From: Mesorhizobium sp. WSM4904 | GTDB taxonomy: Bacteria; Pseudomonadota; Alphaproteobacteria; Rhizobiales; Rhizobiaceae | Direction of reading: 5' to 3' | DNA length: 64,000 nt | Assembly: GCF_029674545.1 (NCBI RefSeq) | Contig: NZ_CP121354.1 | Coordinates: 5,155,001-5,219,000, forward strand | Part shown: piece after piece, positions 42,549 through 50,962 of the stretch | How the letters are laid out: each line of letters starts with the position of its first letter | How positions within the stretch are numbered: position 1 is the stretch's first letter | The notes under the pieces: generated by a model | Database searches by the model: none | Told to the model about the DNA's origin: nothing | Seen by the model: only the letters and a program-made list of their open reading frames with translations | Made by a program: the position numbers and the translations under genes

Positions 42549-43867
42549 TGCACGTGCTCGTGGTGACCTTCGGGCTCCACCATGGCGAAGGGCAGATCCT
42601 CGCTGTCAGCGCCGGCCGAAAGCTGCAGCCTGGCGCTGAATTCGTGCGGCTCGGCCGGGGCGGCCAGGCTCTGCAGGTAGTGGTGGTCGCCGCCGACCGG
42701 CGACAGCGGCAGGCGCTCGACCGTACCGCCCGGCCGCTCGATGGCGACGTTCGCCTGCAGGCCCTCGGCGTGGCGCGACAGGCGCAGGCGCATGCGCTCG
42801 CCCTGCGGCGTGTCGACGATCTCCAGCAGCCCGCTGGCGAGCTTGCCCGACACCAGGAACGGGTCGGGCGCGTGATGGTGGGCACCTTCGGCGCTCGACT
42901 CGGCGAAACGGACCGTGGCGACGTCGAGCGCCGGAATGTGTGCGAAAAGCTCTGCTTTCAGCGATGCGGCGATGTTGTTCGCGGCGGCGAGCAGCAGCCC
43001 GTCATTGACCGCGATCGCCACGTCGACATGCAGCTTGTGGCCGAGCCAGCGGGCCTTCGCCTCGGTCACCTTCTCGATGCCCGCGACATGTTCGGCAGCG
43101 TGATGGATCTCGTCGACCAATCCGGGCTCCACCCCGTCGAGCATGCGGGTCAGCACAGAGCGCGCCGACTGCCAGACGATGCCGAAGATGGCGGCTGTGA
43201 TGATGAGGCCGATGATCGGGTCCGCCAGCGGAAAGCCGAGCCAGACGCCGATCGCGCCTGCGACGACGGCGAGGCTGGTCAATCCGTCGGTGCGGGCGTG
43301 ATAGCCGTCGGCGATCAGCGCGGCGCTGTTGATCTCACGGCCGACGCGGATGCGGAACACGGCCACCGCCTCGTTGCCGAGGAAGCCTATGACGCCGGCA
43401 GCCGCGAGCCAGCCGAGGAACCGCACCGGCTGGGGATCGAGCAGGCGGTCCATCGCCTCGTATCCGGCGACAATCGCGCTCGCCAGGATGATGAGTACGA
43501 TGACGATGCCGGCCAAATCCTCCACCCGGCCGAGGCCGTAGGTGAAGGTGCGGGTCGGCTTGCGGCGCGCCAGCACGAAGGCGATCCAAAGCGGGATAGC
43601 GGTGGTCGCGTCGGCGACGTTGTGGATGGTGTCGGCAAGCAGCGCCACGCTGCCCGAAAACACGACGACGACAACCTGCAAGGCCGCCGTGATCGCCAGG
43701 ATGACGAATGACCATTTGATCGCCCATATGCCGCGATCGGTGGTGGCGATCGTGGCGTCGATCACGCCATGGGTGTGGCCGTGCGGGCCATGATGATCAT
43801 GGCCGTGCCCGCCATGGTCATGACCATGTGCCCCGAACCCGAACCAGTCCAGAAGCTTTTCCCACAT
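42545..43867 (-). CDS. CDF cation-efflux protein (DmeF-like) with extra C-terminal domain
   Basis: A 440-residue cation diffusion facilitator. A His-rich N-terminus (GHDHGGHGHDHHGPHGHTHG) is followed by six transmembrane helices; metal ligands appear as LLADTIHNVAD and LIADGYHARTD. A normal CDF cytoplasmic domain ends near residue 330, after which ~100 residues form a beta-rich segment flanked by His clusters (HHHAPDPF; HHEHVH). That extra domain is not usual for the family. Next to a CsoR/RcnR-like sensor it resembles rhizobial dmeRF systems for cobalt and nickel. Confidence 0.85.
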   Translation of the reverse strand: MWEKLLDWFGFGAHGHDHGGHGHDHHGPHGHTHGVIDATIATTDRGIWAIKWSFVILAITAALQVVVVVFSGSVALLADTIHNVADATTAIPLWIAFVLARRKPTRTFTYGLGRVEDLAGIVIVLIILASAIVAGYEAMDRLLDPQPVRFLGWLAAAGVIGFLGNEAVAVFRIRVGREINSAALIADGYHARTDGLTSLAVVAGAIGVWLGFPLADPIIGLIITAAIFGIVWQSARSVLTRMLDGVEPGLVDEIHHAAEHVAGIEKVTEAKARWLGHKLHVDVAIAVNDGLLLAAANNIAASLKAELFAHIPALDVATVRFAESSAEGAHHHAPDPFLVSGKLASGLLEIVDTPQGERMRLRLSRHAEGLQANVAIERPGGTVERLPLSPVGGDHHYLQSLAAPAEPHEFSARLQLSAGADSEDLPFAMVEPEGHHEHVH

Positions 43868-43874
43868 GGCGGCC

Positions 43875-44132
43875 TCACAAATATTTGGTGAGCTGCTTCA
43901 GCTCCTTGAGCGTGTCCCTGGTCGGCTCGCCGCCTTCGACCAGGCAATGCTCCATGTGGTCGTGGATCAGCTCGCGCTTGGCGTTGCCGACCGCGCTTTC
44001 GACGGCATGAAGCTGTTGCGCGAGGTCGAGGCAGGAGCGTCCCTGCTCGAACATGGCGAGCACGGCGGCGAGATGGCCATGCGCGCGCTTGAGCCGGGCG
44101 ATGATGTCGGGATGGGAGCTGTGTATCGTCAT
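43875..44132 (-). CDS. CsoR/RcnR-family metal sensor (DmeR-like)
   Basis: An 85-residue helical repressor. Cys34 (GRSCLDLAQQLHAVESAV), His59 and Cys63 (HDHMEHC) occupy the X, Y and Z metal positions, with His4 near the W position. That H-C-H-C set is like the nickel sensor InrS and differs from RcnR (H-C-H-H). It should release its operator on binding Ni(II), Co(II) or a related ion. The operator lies at 44138-44161, just before its own start, and the CDF and RcnA-like genes follow. Confidence 0.85.
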   Translation of the reverse strand: MTIHSSHPDIIARLKRAHGHLAAVLAMFEQGRSCLDLAQQLHAVESAVGNAKRELIHDHMEHCLVEGGEPTRDTLKELKQLTKYL

Positions 44133-44137
44133 GCGAT

Positions 44138-44161
44138 TATCCTATCCCCCAGGGTAGGATA
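44138..44161. promoter_or_regulatory. operator of the CsoR/RcnR-like sensor
   Basis: TATCCTATCCCCCAGGGTAGGATA: a CCC...GGG core flanked by inverted TATCCTA / TAGGATA, the GC-tract-with-AT-flanks form known for this repressor family. It begins six bases upstream of the sensor's start codon. Confidence 0.75.
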
Positions 44162-44232
44162 GGCAATGGACGAAACGCCAACAGTTCTGGTTGGCCTTGC
44201 GTGTCCATCCCCGGCCGATCCGTCGGGAGAAA

Positions 44233-44382
44233 CTAGTGCCGCTTGAAGTACTGTACCTCGCGCTCGTGCTTCTCGGCGGCCTCGCGCGACTTGAAGGTGC
44301 CGAGGTTGCGGCGCTTGCCGGTCCTCGGATCCACCTTACGCGAATAGAGACGGTATTCGCCGGACTTCAGCTTGCGGATCAT
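44233..44382 (-). CDS. small conserved basic protein (49 aa)
   Basis: A 49-residue protein reading MIRKLKSGEYRLYSRKVDPR, then GKRRNLGTFKSREAAEKHER. I recognise this EYRLYSRK...R-N-L-G-T-F...A-E-K-H-E-R pattern from many alpha- and gammaproteobacterial small genes of unknown role. The ATG has an AGAGGAG site. The fold is likely a short three-stranded sheet with a helix, similar to phage integrase arm-binding domains. Monocistronic. Confidence 0.7.
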   Translation of the reverse strand: MIRKLKSGEYRLYSRKVDPRTGKRRNLGTFKSREAAEKHEREVQYFKRH

Positions 44383-44592
44383 GGCGAGCTCCTCTGCGGT
44401 TTCATAGCCCTAATCCCCTGGCGCTGTCGGGGGTTCCAGCCGGGCCGAACGTGATCCATTTCACGGAAGGGATGGCCCGAATGTCGGAATCGACGTGGCA
44501 GCGACACAATTCGGTCGGATTATTTGTACTCAAATGACTTCCGCTACGTTATGTTCGCGTTGCGAGCATGCCGGACTGAGGAGGAGGGTGAG

Positions 44593-44775
44593 ATGGTGAC
44601 GGCGAAGCTTCACGGCGTCGAACTCGTCAAGGGCCAGAAGTGGACGGTGCGCGTCACCGCCTACGGCACCACGCTGACCTTCCCCTTCGAGGCCGAGCAA
44701 TATGCGCGTTCCTATGCCGACGGCCAGGCCTTCCGCCTCGGCGTCGAAGTGGTCGAGCTCAAGGACTGCGCCTGA
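44593..44775 (+). CDS. small hypothetical protein (60 aa)
   Basis: A 60-residue protein, MVTAKLHGVELVKGQKWTVR then a beta-rich core ending FRLGVEVVELKDCA. ATG at 44593 is preceded by GAGGAGGAGGGTGAG, a very strong ribosome-binding site; the longer frame to 44524 is therefore not used. No family recognised. Convergent with the following minus-strand gene, three bases between stops. Confidence 0.6.
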   Translation: MVTAKLHGVELVKGQKWTVRVTAYGTTLTFPFEAEQYARSYADGQAFRLGVEVVELKDCA

Positions 44776-44778
44776 GTT

Positions 44779-44988
44779 TCATCGCCAAGCCGTCTCGTTC
44801 TTCTTCTCGTAGTCGCTGAACGCCTTTTTCAGCCCGCCCAGCACCTCGGCGGCGGTTTCGAACATAGCCCTCAACTGCGGCTCATCCACCTTGGCGATAT
44901 CCTGGCGCAGGTGGTCCATCGTCTCCTGCAGCCGGATTTGCATGTTGTGCGTGTGGTGACGAGGGTCTTTGTCGCGTTCACTTGCCAT
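44779..44988 (-). CDS. small helical hypothetical protein (69 aa)
   Basis: A 69-residue protein from ATG 44988 (AGGAGCGCCCTC before it): MASERDKDPRHHTHNMQIRL, then helices with HLRQDIAKVDEPQLRAMFET and VLGGLKKAFSDYEKK. The frame runs open upstream to 45342 but that is the antisense of padR. Helical, acidic-basic, unknown function. It is divergent from padR and may share its operator. Confidence 0.6.
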   Translation of the reverse strand: MASERDKDPRHHTHNMQIRLQETMDHLRQDIAKVDEPQLRAMFETAAEVLGGLKKAFSDYEKKNETAWR

Positions 44989-45060
44989 GAGGGCGCTCCT
45001 TCCATTTGCTGATCCACCCGCCGGCGGTTCGGCGGTTGCAAACTCAACTCGCAAGGATAT

Positions 45061-45088
45061 TATCGGTTCCCGATATCGAAACTCGATA
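45061..45088. promoter_or_regulatory. double palindrome, candidate PadR operator
   Basis: TATCGG-TTC-CCGATA at 45061-45075 and TATCGA-AAC-TCGATA at 45074-45088 are two perfect six-base-arm palindromes that overlap by two bases. They lie 20 bases before the PadR start and 73 bases from the divergent small gene. Confidence 0.65.
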
Positions 45089-45108
45089 GTGTGGAGTTGG
45101 CGGTGGCG

Positions 45109-45420
45109 ATGCAGCACCAGGAGCTGCTGGCAGGATTCATAAGGCTTCACATCCTGCACCACGCGGCCGAAGGCGATCTCTACGGGCAATGGATGATCGA
45201 GGAACTGGCGCGCCACGGTTACCGCGTCAGTCCCGGCACACTCTATCCGATGCTGCATGCCATGGAGCGCAAGGGCTATCTCGAGTCCCGAATCGAGCGG
45301 ACAGGCCGGTCGCAACGACGCCTCTACACAGCCACCCGCCACGGCCTCGAGGGCCTGGCGGCCGCGCAGGACAAGATCAGGGAGCTGTTTCGTGAAGTCG
45401 TCTCAGGACGCAGCGTCTGA
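45109..45420 (+). CDS. PadR-family transcriptional regulator
   Basis: A 103-residue PadR repressor: LLAGFIRLHILHHAAEGDLY, GQWMIEELARHGYRVSPGTL and YPMLHAMERKGYLESRIER form the winged helix. ATG at 45109 is preferred to GTG at 45091. It overlaps chrA by 29 bases and clearly controls it; PadR-type genes ahead of ChrA transporters are known in rhizobia. The double palindrome just upstream is the likely binding site. Confidence 0.85.
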   Translation: MQHQELLAGFIRLHILHHAAEGDLYGQWMIEELARHGYRVSPGTLYPMLHAMERKGYLESRIERTGRSQRRLYTATRHGLEGLAAAQDKIRELFREVVSGRSV

Positions 45421-46624
45421 ACCGAGACATCGGGTCACCGCATTCCCGACCGGCGCGGCCTGGGAGGTGCTCGCGGCTTTCACCAAACTGGGCGTGAGCT
45501 CGTTCGGCGGGCCGATCGCCCATCTCGGCTATTTCCGCGACGAATTGGTGCTCCGGCGCAAATGGATCGACGAGGAAGGCTACGCCGACATCGTGGCGCT
45601 CTGCCAGTTCCTGCCTGGCCCCGCAAGCAGCCAGGTGGCGTTTGCGCTCGGAATGCTGCGCGCCGGTCCGTTGGGCGCGGCGGCCGCCTGGATCGGCTTC
45701 ACGCTGCCTTCCGCCATCCTGCTCGTTCTCTTCGCCTATGGATCATCCGCTTTCGCGGGAACGGCCGAGGCCGGCCTGTTGCACGGCCTGAAGGTGGTGG
45801 CCGTTGCGGTCGTCGCGCAAGCGGTGTGGGGCATGGCGCGGAGCCTCACGCCGGATCGTGAAAGGGCGGCAATCGCGCTTGCGGCAGTGCTGATCGTAAC
45901 TTTCGCGGCCAGCTCCGTCGGCCAGATCGCCGCGATCGCTCTTGGAAGCCTTGCCGGATTATGGCTGTGCCGAAGCGGAAGCACACCGGCGATCGGTGAG
46001 TTGCATTTCCGTGTTTCCAAAGCGTTCGGCATGCTGGCGCTCGGTGCCTTCGCCCTGCTCTTCGTGCTGTCGATGCTGCTTGCGGGACAGGCCCAGGCCA
46101 TCGCGCTCTTCGCAGCCTTCTATCGCGCGGGTTCGCTGGTCTTCGGCGGCGGGCATGTGGTTCTGCCCTTGCTGCAGGCGCAGGTCGTTGCACCCGGCTG
46201 GGTGGACAACAACGCCTTTCTCGCCGGCTATGGCGCCGCCCAGGCGGTGCCGGGTCCGCTCTTCACCTTCGCGGCCTATCTCGGAGCGGTCATGGGGCCG
46301 GCGCCGAACGGCATCGCCGGGGCGACGATCGCGCTTGTCGCGCTCTTCCTGCCCGGGCTGCTGCTGGTCGTCGGAACGCTGCCGTTCTGGGACGACTTTC
46401 GCTCAAGGCCGACGGCCCAGGCGGCGATGCGCGGCGCGAACGCGGCCGTCGTCGGAATTCTGGGCGCCGCCCTCTACAACCCGGTCTGGACCAGCGCCAT
46501 CCGCGTGCAAGGCGACTTCGCGCTGGCGCTGGCTGGCTTTCTCCTGCTCACCGTCTGGAGGGCACCCCCGTGGATCGTGGTCGTTTCGCTGGCGGCGGCG
46601 AGCATGATCCTTGCTTTGACCTGA
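45392..46624 (+). CDS. chrA: chromate transporter ChrA (two-domain form)
   Basis: A 410-residue CHR-superfamily protein with two homologous halves. Half one has TKLGVSSFGGPIAHLGYF and QFLPGPASSQVAFALG; half two has YRAGSLVFGGGHVVLPLLQA and GYGAAQAVPGPLFTFAAYLG, the paired F-G-G-P / P-G-P motifs of ChrA. About ten transmembrane segments. It pumps chromate out. GTG at 45392 follows GGGAG and overlaps padR, consistent with coupling. Confidence 0.9.
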   Translation: MKSSQDAASEPRHRVTAFPTGAAWEVLAAFTKLGVSSFGGPIAHLGYFRDELVLRRKWIDEEGYADIVALCQFLPGPASSQVAFALGMLRAGPLGAAAAWIGFTLPSAILLVLFAYGSSAFAGTAEAGLLHGLKVVAVAVVAQAVWGMARSLTPDRERAAIALAAVLIVTFAASSVGQIAAIALGSLAGLWLCRSGSTPAIGELHFRVSKAFGMLALGAFALLFVLSMLLAGQAQAIALFAAFYRAGSLVFGGGHVVLPLLQAQVVAPGWVDNNAFLAGYGAAQAVPGPLFTFAAYLGAVMGPAPNGIAGATIALVALFLPGLLLVVGTLPFWDDFRSRPTAQAAMRGANAAVVGILGAALYNPVWTSAIRVQGDFALALAGFLLLTVWRAPPWIVVVSLAAASMILALT

Positions 46625-46637
46625 AAGGAGCAAGACC

Positions 46638-47021
46638 ATGGCAACAGTGAATGTCCGCTACATCGTCGACGATGTGGACGCGGCCATCGCGTTCTACACG
46701 AAAGCGCTCGGCTTCTCCGTCGTGATGCATCCGGCGCCGAGTTTCGCCATGCTGGACAAAGGCGACCTTCGACTGCTGATCAACGCAACGACCGGGCCGG
46801 GCGGCGCGTCCCAGCCGATGCTCGACGGCCGCAAACCGGCACCCGGCGGCTGGAACCGGATCCAGATCGAGGTTGCGGATATCGAGGACGAGGTCGCCCG
46901 TTTGAAGGCCCTCGGCGCCCGGTTTCGCAATGACACGGTTGCCGGGATCGGCGGCAAGCAGATCCTGCTCGACGACCCCGCCGGCAATCCGATCGAGCTG
47001 TTCGAGCCGCCACGCAAGTAG
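46638..47021 (+). CDS. VOC-family protein (glyoxalase-like)
   Basis: A 127-residue single-module VOC protein: VNVRYIVDDVDAAIAFYTKA, LGFSVVMHPAPSFAML, and QILLDDPAGNPIELFEPP, with the terminal Glu ligand typical of glyoxalase-fold proteins. It starts 13 bases after chrA and is probably in the same transcript. Could deal with reactive aldehydes made under oxidative stress; no substrate can be assigned. Confidence 0.85.
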   Translation: MATVNVRYIVDDVDAAIAFYTKALGFSVVMHPAPSFAMLDKGDLRLLINATTGPGGASQPMLDGRKPAPGGWNRIQIEVADIEDEVARLKALGARFRNDTVAGIGGKQILLDDPAGNPIELFEPPRK

Positions 47022-47567
47022 CTTCGCCATTCCGTAGCCGGCTATTTCGGACGAGCAACCGCGGATGGATCGTAGAGAGGGATATCGCTCGATCCTATCT
47101 GCCCGTACGCCAATGGCGGTGCACCCTCACCCCGCTCGCATTCGCCCCATATCCTGCGTACCAGCGCTCGCAGGCGATGCCGTCGTGGTCGGCGTCGTGC
47201 GTCGCTCAATTAAAATTAGCAATCCATTGTATTCAATGCAAATCAGGGTCATGCTCGACTTGTTCATGAAACCACATGCGCAGCATGCGGGTTCAAACGG
47301 AGTAAAGCGCCATGGAATTTGCTGTCTGCTACGACCACAGCGGGACCGAGCTGGCGCGGTCGATCTTCCTCCATATCACGGCGTTCCTCGTGATCCTGGC
47401 GCCCTTGGCCGCGGGCGCGGCTGATCACGATATCGCGCGCGGATTCCGTCGAGCGGCTTCAGATCGCGTAACGGCGTGAGGGTCGTTGCCGGTTAGGACG
47501 AACCCAGCTTCGACATCTTCGCGGAAAAGCGCGTCGACCTCGAGTCGGACACTTTGGGCGACATGCA
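47022..47567. other. 546-base stretch with a domain remnant but no intact gene
   Basis: Holds a decayed Excalibur-type fragment on the minus strand (47095-47205). A 55-codon plus-strand frame starting ATG at 47312 includes a hydrophobic run (SIFLHITAFLVILAPLAAGA) but has no ribosome-binding site and no known family, so it is not called. GC dips between 47205 and 47300. Confidence 0.45.
47095..47205 (-). pseudogene. remnant of an Excalibur calcium-binding domain
   Basis: Minus-strand codons read ATHDADHDGIACERWY and continue to a stop at 47095; DADHDGIACE is the core of the Excalibur domain (D-x-D-x-D-G-I-A-C-E). A stop codon lies directly upstream, so the signal peptide and start are missing. 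It is a fragment of a secreted calcium-binding protein. Confidence 0.45.
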
Positions 47568-48308
47568 TCAGTTCCAGTAGCGGAACACCCTGCCCATTCT
47601 GTTGGGCATCATGAAAATCTCCTCCGCGTGCGAAAAGCCGGCGTCCCTGCCCATCGCAAGCCATGTCGCGACGGTTTCCGGGAAATCGGCCAGAAGCATG
47701 TGCCTTTCCATCGACGCGAATTCCTCGTCGGAAACGGCCGACCATTCGTCGCGCAGCAGGGAGAAGCGCGCAAGCCAGGCGGCGCGGTCCTCTCCCTCGA
47801 AGAGAGCCGGCTCCCAGATGGCGAACAGACCCAGCCCTCCCAGGGCTCTGTGGGCGTCCCGCATCAGTCTCGCCTTGCCTTCGGTCGGCAGATGATGCAG
47901 CGACATGCCGATCCAGATCACATCGACCGGCTCCGACCATTTCGCCATCGCCTGCGCGAAATCACCGCAACGCAGCTCGACGGGACAAGGAAGGCTGTCG
48001 AGCGCCTGCGCCGCAAGCCGCAGCGACGCCTCCGACAAGTCGATGCCGACATAGTTGCCGATCGCCATGGTCCTCAGCATCGCCGCTGAGGCGCTGGCAT
48101 CCCCACAGGCAACGTCAAGGAACCGGAACGACGCCGGCGCCTGCTCGACGAGCAGGCCGCGAAGAAGGCCATAGACCTCGCGATGGTACATGAGGTTCGC
48201 ACCCACGACCCTGCGGTAGGTGTCGAGCTCCCTGTTGAACATGTCCTGCGAGCCGGCGACCTTCGTGTCCATCGTCGCCGGCATGCTTTCGGTCGATGCG
48301 CTTGCCAT
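47568..48308 (-). CDS. class I SAM-dependent methyltransferase
   Basis: A 246-residue methyltransferase: motif I FLDVACGDASASAAM (about 63-77), motif II NYVGIDLSEASL (about 84-95), motif IV DVIWIGMSLHHLPT and GLFAIWEPALFEG. Resembles ubiquinone/menaquinone-type or natural-product O/N/C-methyltransferases, without a specific assignment. It lies 110 bases from the ketopantoate-reductase-like gene, same strand. Confidence 0.85.
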   Translation of the reverse strand: MASASTESMPATMDTKVAGSQDMFNRELDTYRRVVGANLMYHREVYGLLRGLLVEQAPASFRFLDVACGDASASAAMLRTMAIGNYVGIDLSEASLRLAAQALDSLPCPVELRCGDFAQAMAKWSEPVDVIWIGMSLHHLPTEGKARLMRDAHRALGGLGLFAIWEPALFEGEDRAAWLARFSLLRDEWSAVSDEEFASMERHMLLADFPETVATWLAMGRDAGFSHAEEIFMMPNRMGRVFRYWN

Positions 48309-48418
48309 GATGTCCTTCCTCGAACCTCGATGAGCCTGGCAGAGCGGTTCGTCGGTTCACCGAAACGTCGAGCTGCTCTAACTCTTTGTTTTCACGCAAT
48401 TCCGGACGGAAACGGTCT

Positions 48419-49357
48419 TCACGCTTTTTCTGGAATCGCTCCAGCACCCCCACCCGATGCGTGGAGATGCAGGGCGCGGAACACCGCGGTGTGGCCGGGC
48501 GTCGCCACGCCCAGTTTCATACCCAATTCGTGCATGCGCCCGGACAGCCAGGCGACCTCGATGGGCTTGCCTCTGTCGAGGTCGTTGGCCATCGACGATT
48601 TCACATGTGGAGGGAGCACGGCCCACCTCGCGACGACACGGTCCTCGAACCCTTCGGCCAAAGGATGGCCGGCAGCGGCGGCGATCGCCATCCCCTCGTC
48701 ACGCAATTGCTCGATGAAGATGCGGGCTTCGGCATCGGCCAGGATCGGACCGATCCCCGAACGCATGAGCGAGGTACCGCCGGAGAAAGCCGCAAGCACC
48801 ACGAACTTCTCCCAAAGCACGCTGTCGATGTCGGCAACCGGCTTCAGATCGAGCCCGATGGCTCGGTTGCAAAGCGCCTGAAGATCGTGGATGAGAGGGT
48901 CGCCATGCCCGCCGACGAGGATATCCCGGTGCCCGCCAGCATGGACGATTTCTCCGGGCTTGCCGATGAAGCCGGAAAGGTAAGTGGCGCCGCCGATCAC
49001 CTTGTCGCCGCGAACATGGCGGCGCAGAATCTCGATGCCGTCGATGCCGTTTTGCAACGTCACGACGCGGGTATTGCCGGCAATCAGCGGTCCCAGAGCC
49101 GCTGCGGCCGTCTCGGTGTCGTAGAGCTTGACCGCGAAGATCACAAGATCGACGGGGCCGATGTCGGCCGGAGCGGCGCTCGCGGACACGGTGGGCAGGA
49201 AGACGTCGCCGGTGTCGCTCCGAATTCGCAGGCCGTTCCGGCGCATTGCTTCAAGATGCGCACCCCGAGCAATGAAGCTGACGTCGCCCCCTGCCTCGGC
49301 GAGCCTTGCGCCGACATAGCCGCCGATGCCGCCCGCTCCCATCATTGCGATCCGCAT
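48419..49357 (-). CDS. 2-dehydropantoate 2-reductase (PanE/ApbA family)
   Basis: A 312-residue ketopantoate reductase-like enzyme. GAGGIGG (8-14) binds NADPH, DLVIFAVKLYDT and NGIDGIEIL follow, and DSVLWEKFVVLAAFSGGTSLMR includes the catalytic Lys and the Ala-rich C-terminal domain. Canonical role is NADPH reduction of ketopantoate in pantothenate synthesis, though many paralogues act on other 2-oxo acids. The ATG at 49357 is where the family N-terminus begins. Confidence 0.85.
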   Translation of the reverse strand: MRIAMMGAGGIGGYVGARLAEAGGDVSFIARGAHLEAMRRNGLRIRSDTGDVFLPTVSASAAPADIGPVDLVIFAVKLYDTETAAAALGPLIAGNTRVVTLQNGIDGIEILRRHVRGDKVIGGATYLSGFIGKPGEIVHAGGHRDILVGGHGDPLIHDLQALCNRAIGLDLKPVADIDSVLWEKFVVLAAFSGGTSLMRSGIGPILADAEARIFIEQLRDEGMAIAAAAGHPLAEGFEDRVVARWAVLPPHVKSSMANDLDRGKPIEVAWLSGRMHELGMKLGVATPGHTAVFRALHLHASGGGAGAIPEKA

Positions 49358-49558
49358 GCCGTCCCTTTCGACGCCAGCTGCCGCTATCGCCGCGACGCCG
49401 GAACGCATCCGCGGGTCACTACAATATTAGCTGTTTCTTTATTAACTTGCCAGTCGGCGCTGCGGTCGCCCGGTTAACCTTCGCCATGGGCACGGACCAA
49501 GGTCGGTGTCACAATCGTCGCACCTGGCCTATAATCCTTGCCGGCGGCGGGGTGATTC

Positions 49559-50962
49559 ATGCGTATGCTCAGGGAGATCTTGAAACGACTTGTGCAAATC
49601 TGGAGCGGGCGTTCGCTGGCCTGGCAATTCGTGATTGCCGGAGGCATCGTCCTTCTGGCGGTGATGCTGGTTGTTGGCCTGTGGGTGACATCGCAGATCC
49701 GCCAAGGCGTCATGCATAATTCCGCCACTACCACCGCGCTCTATGTCGACAGCGTGATCGCGCCGCTGTTGCCTGACCTGCGCAAGAGCCAGGAGTTGGA
49801 CTCCACCGTCAAGCGGGCGCTGGACGAGACGCTCGGACAGGGAGCCTTGGGAAAGCGGCTGGTGTCGTTCAAGCTGTGGCGACGCGACGGCACGATCCTC
49901 TATTCGAAGGATTCCGACCTCATCGGCAAACGGTTCAAGCCGAACCCCAACCTGATCGCCGCCTTCGCCGGCAACGTCATGGTCAAATACAACCAGTTGG
50001 AGGACGAGGAAAACGACAAGGAACGGGCGCTCGGCCTGCCGCTGCTCGAGATCTACAATCCGGTGCGCGAGCCTTGGTCCGGCGATGTCGTCGCCGTCAC
50101 GGAGTTCTACGAACTGTCCGGCGACTTCGAGGAATCGCTGCGCGCCGCCCTGTTGTGGAGCTGGCTGGTGGTGGCCGCCGCCACCGCGGCCTCGCTGGCG
50201 CTTTTGTCGGGCATCGTGTTTCGCGGCAGCCGAACCATCCAGACACAGCGCGCGGCGCTGGAGGCCAAGGTCGCCGAGCTGCAGACAGCGCTGGCGCAGA
50301 ATTCGTCGCTGCGCCAGCGCGTGCAGCGTGCCTCGCGCCGCGCCACCGCCATCAACGAGCGGTATCTGAGACGCATCGGCGCCGACCTGCATGACGGGCC
50401 CGCGCAGCTGGTGGCGCTCGCCGCGCTCAGGATGGACAGCCCGGTGCTGGTCGATCCGTCGACGCCGAAACCGCAGCGCGAGGCCGAGATCGCCGGCATC
50501 CACAAGACGCTCGGCGAGGCGATGCGCGAGATACGCGGCATCTGCAACGGCCTGGTGCTGCCGCAGATCGAGACGCAGGCAGTGGCCGACATATTGCGGC
50601 TGGCGGTGGCCGAGCATGAGCGCCGCACCGACACCAAGGTGCTGCTCACCCTGCCGGAGCGCTTGCCGGAACTCGGCACCTCGGAGAAGATCAGCATCTA
50701 TCGTTTCGTGCAGGAAGGGCTGAACAACGCCTACAGGCACGGCAAGGGCAAGGGCCAGCAGGTGAGAGCCACGATGAAGGGCGGCAAGCTGCTGGTCGAG
50801 GTGCAGGACACCGGACCGGGCTTCGATCCCGCAAGGAGCGAAGGCCTCGGACTCGCCGGCCTCAGGGAGCGCATCGAAAGCATCGGCGGACAATTCGAGA
50901 CGCTTTCGGGTCCTGGAGGAACGAGACTGGTAATCACATTGTCTGTCGAGGAGCAGCCGTGA
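49559..50962 (+). CDS. sensor histidine kinase, NarL/HisKA_3 type
   Basis: A 467-residue membrane kinase. Transmembrane helices at ~22-44 and ~198-220 enclose a 150-residue periplasmic sensor with no recognisable cofactor site. A coiled coil (~228-262) leads to the HisKA_3 dimerisation domain with His278 in RIGADLHDGPAQ, and an HATPase_c end with EGLNNAYRHG, DTGPGFD and GLGLAGLRERIE. It is four bases overlapped by its response regulator. The stimulus is unknown. Confidence 0.9.
   Translation: MRMLREILKRLVQIWSGRSLAWQFVIAGGIVLLAVMLVVGLWVTSQIRQGVMHNSATTTALYVDSVIAPLLPDLRKSQELDSTVKRALDETLGQGALGKRLVSFKLWRRDGTILYSKDSDLIGKRFKPNPNLIAAFAGNVMVKYNQLEDEENDKERALGLPLLEIYNPVREPWSGDVVAVTEFYELSGDFEESLRAALLWSWLVVAAATAASLALLSGIVFRGSRTIQTQRAALEAKVAELQTALAQNSSLRQRVQRASRRATAINERYLRRIGADLHDGPAQLVALAALRMDSPVLVDPSTPKPQREAEIAGIHKTLGEAMREIRGICNGLVLPQIETQAVADILRLAVAEHERRTDTKVLLTLPERLPELGTSEKISIYRFVQEGLNNAYRHGKGKGQQVRATMKGGKLLVEVQDTGPGFDPARSEGLGLAGLRERIESIGGQFETLSGPGGTRLVITLSVEEQP

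Noticed and set aside
47312-47479. 55-codon frame with a hydrophobic run
   Set aside because: No ribosome-binding site and no family; could be chance.
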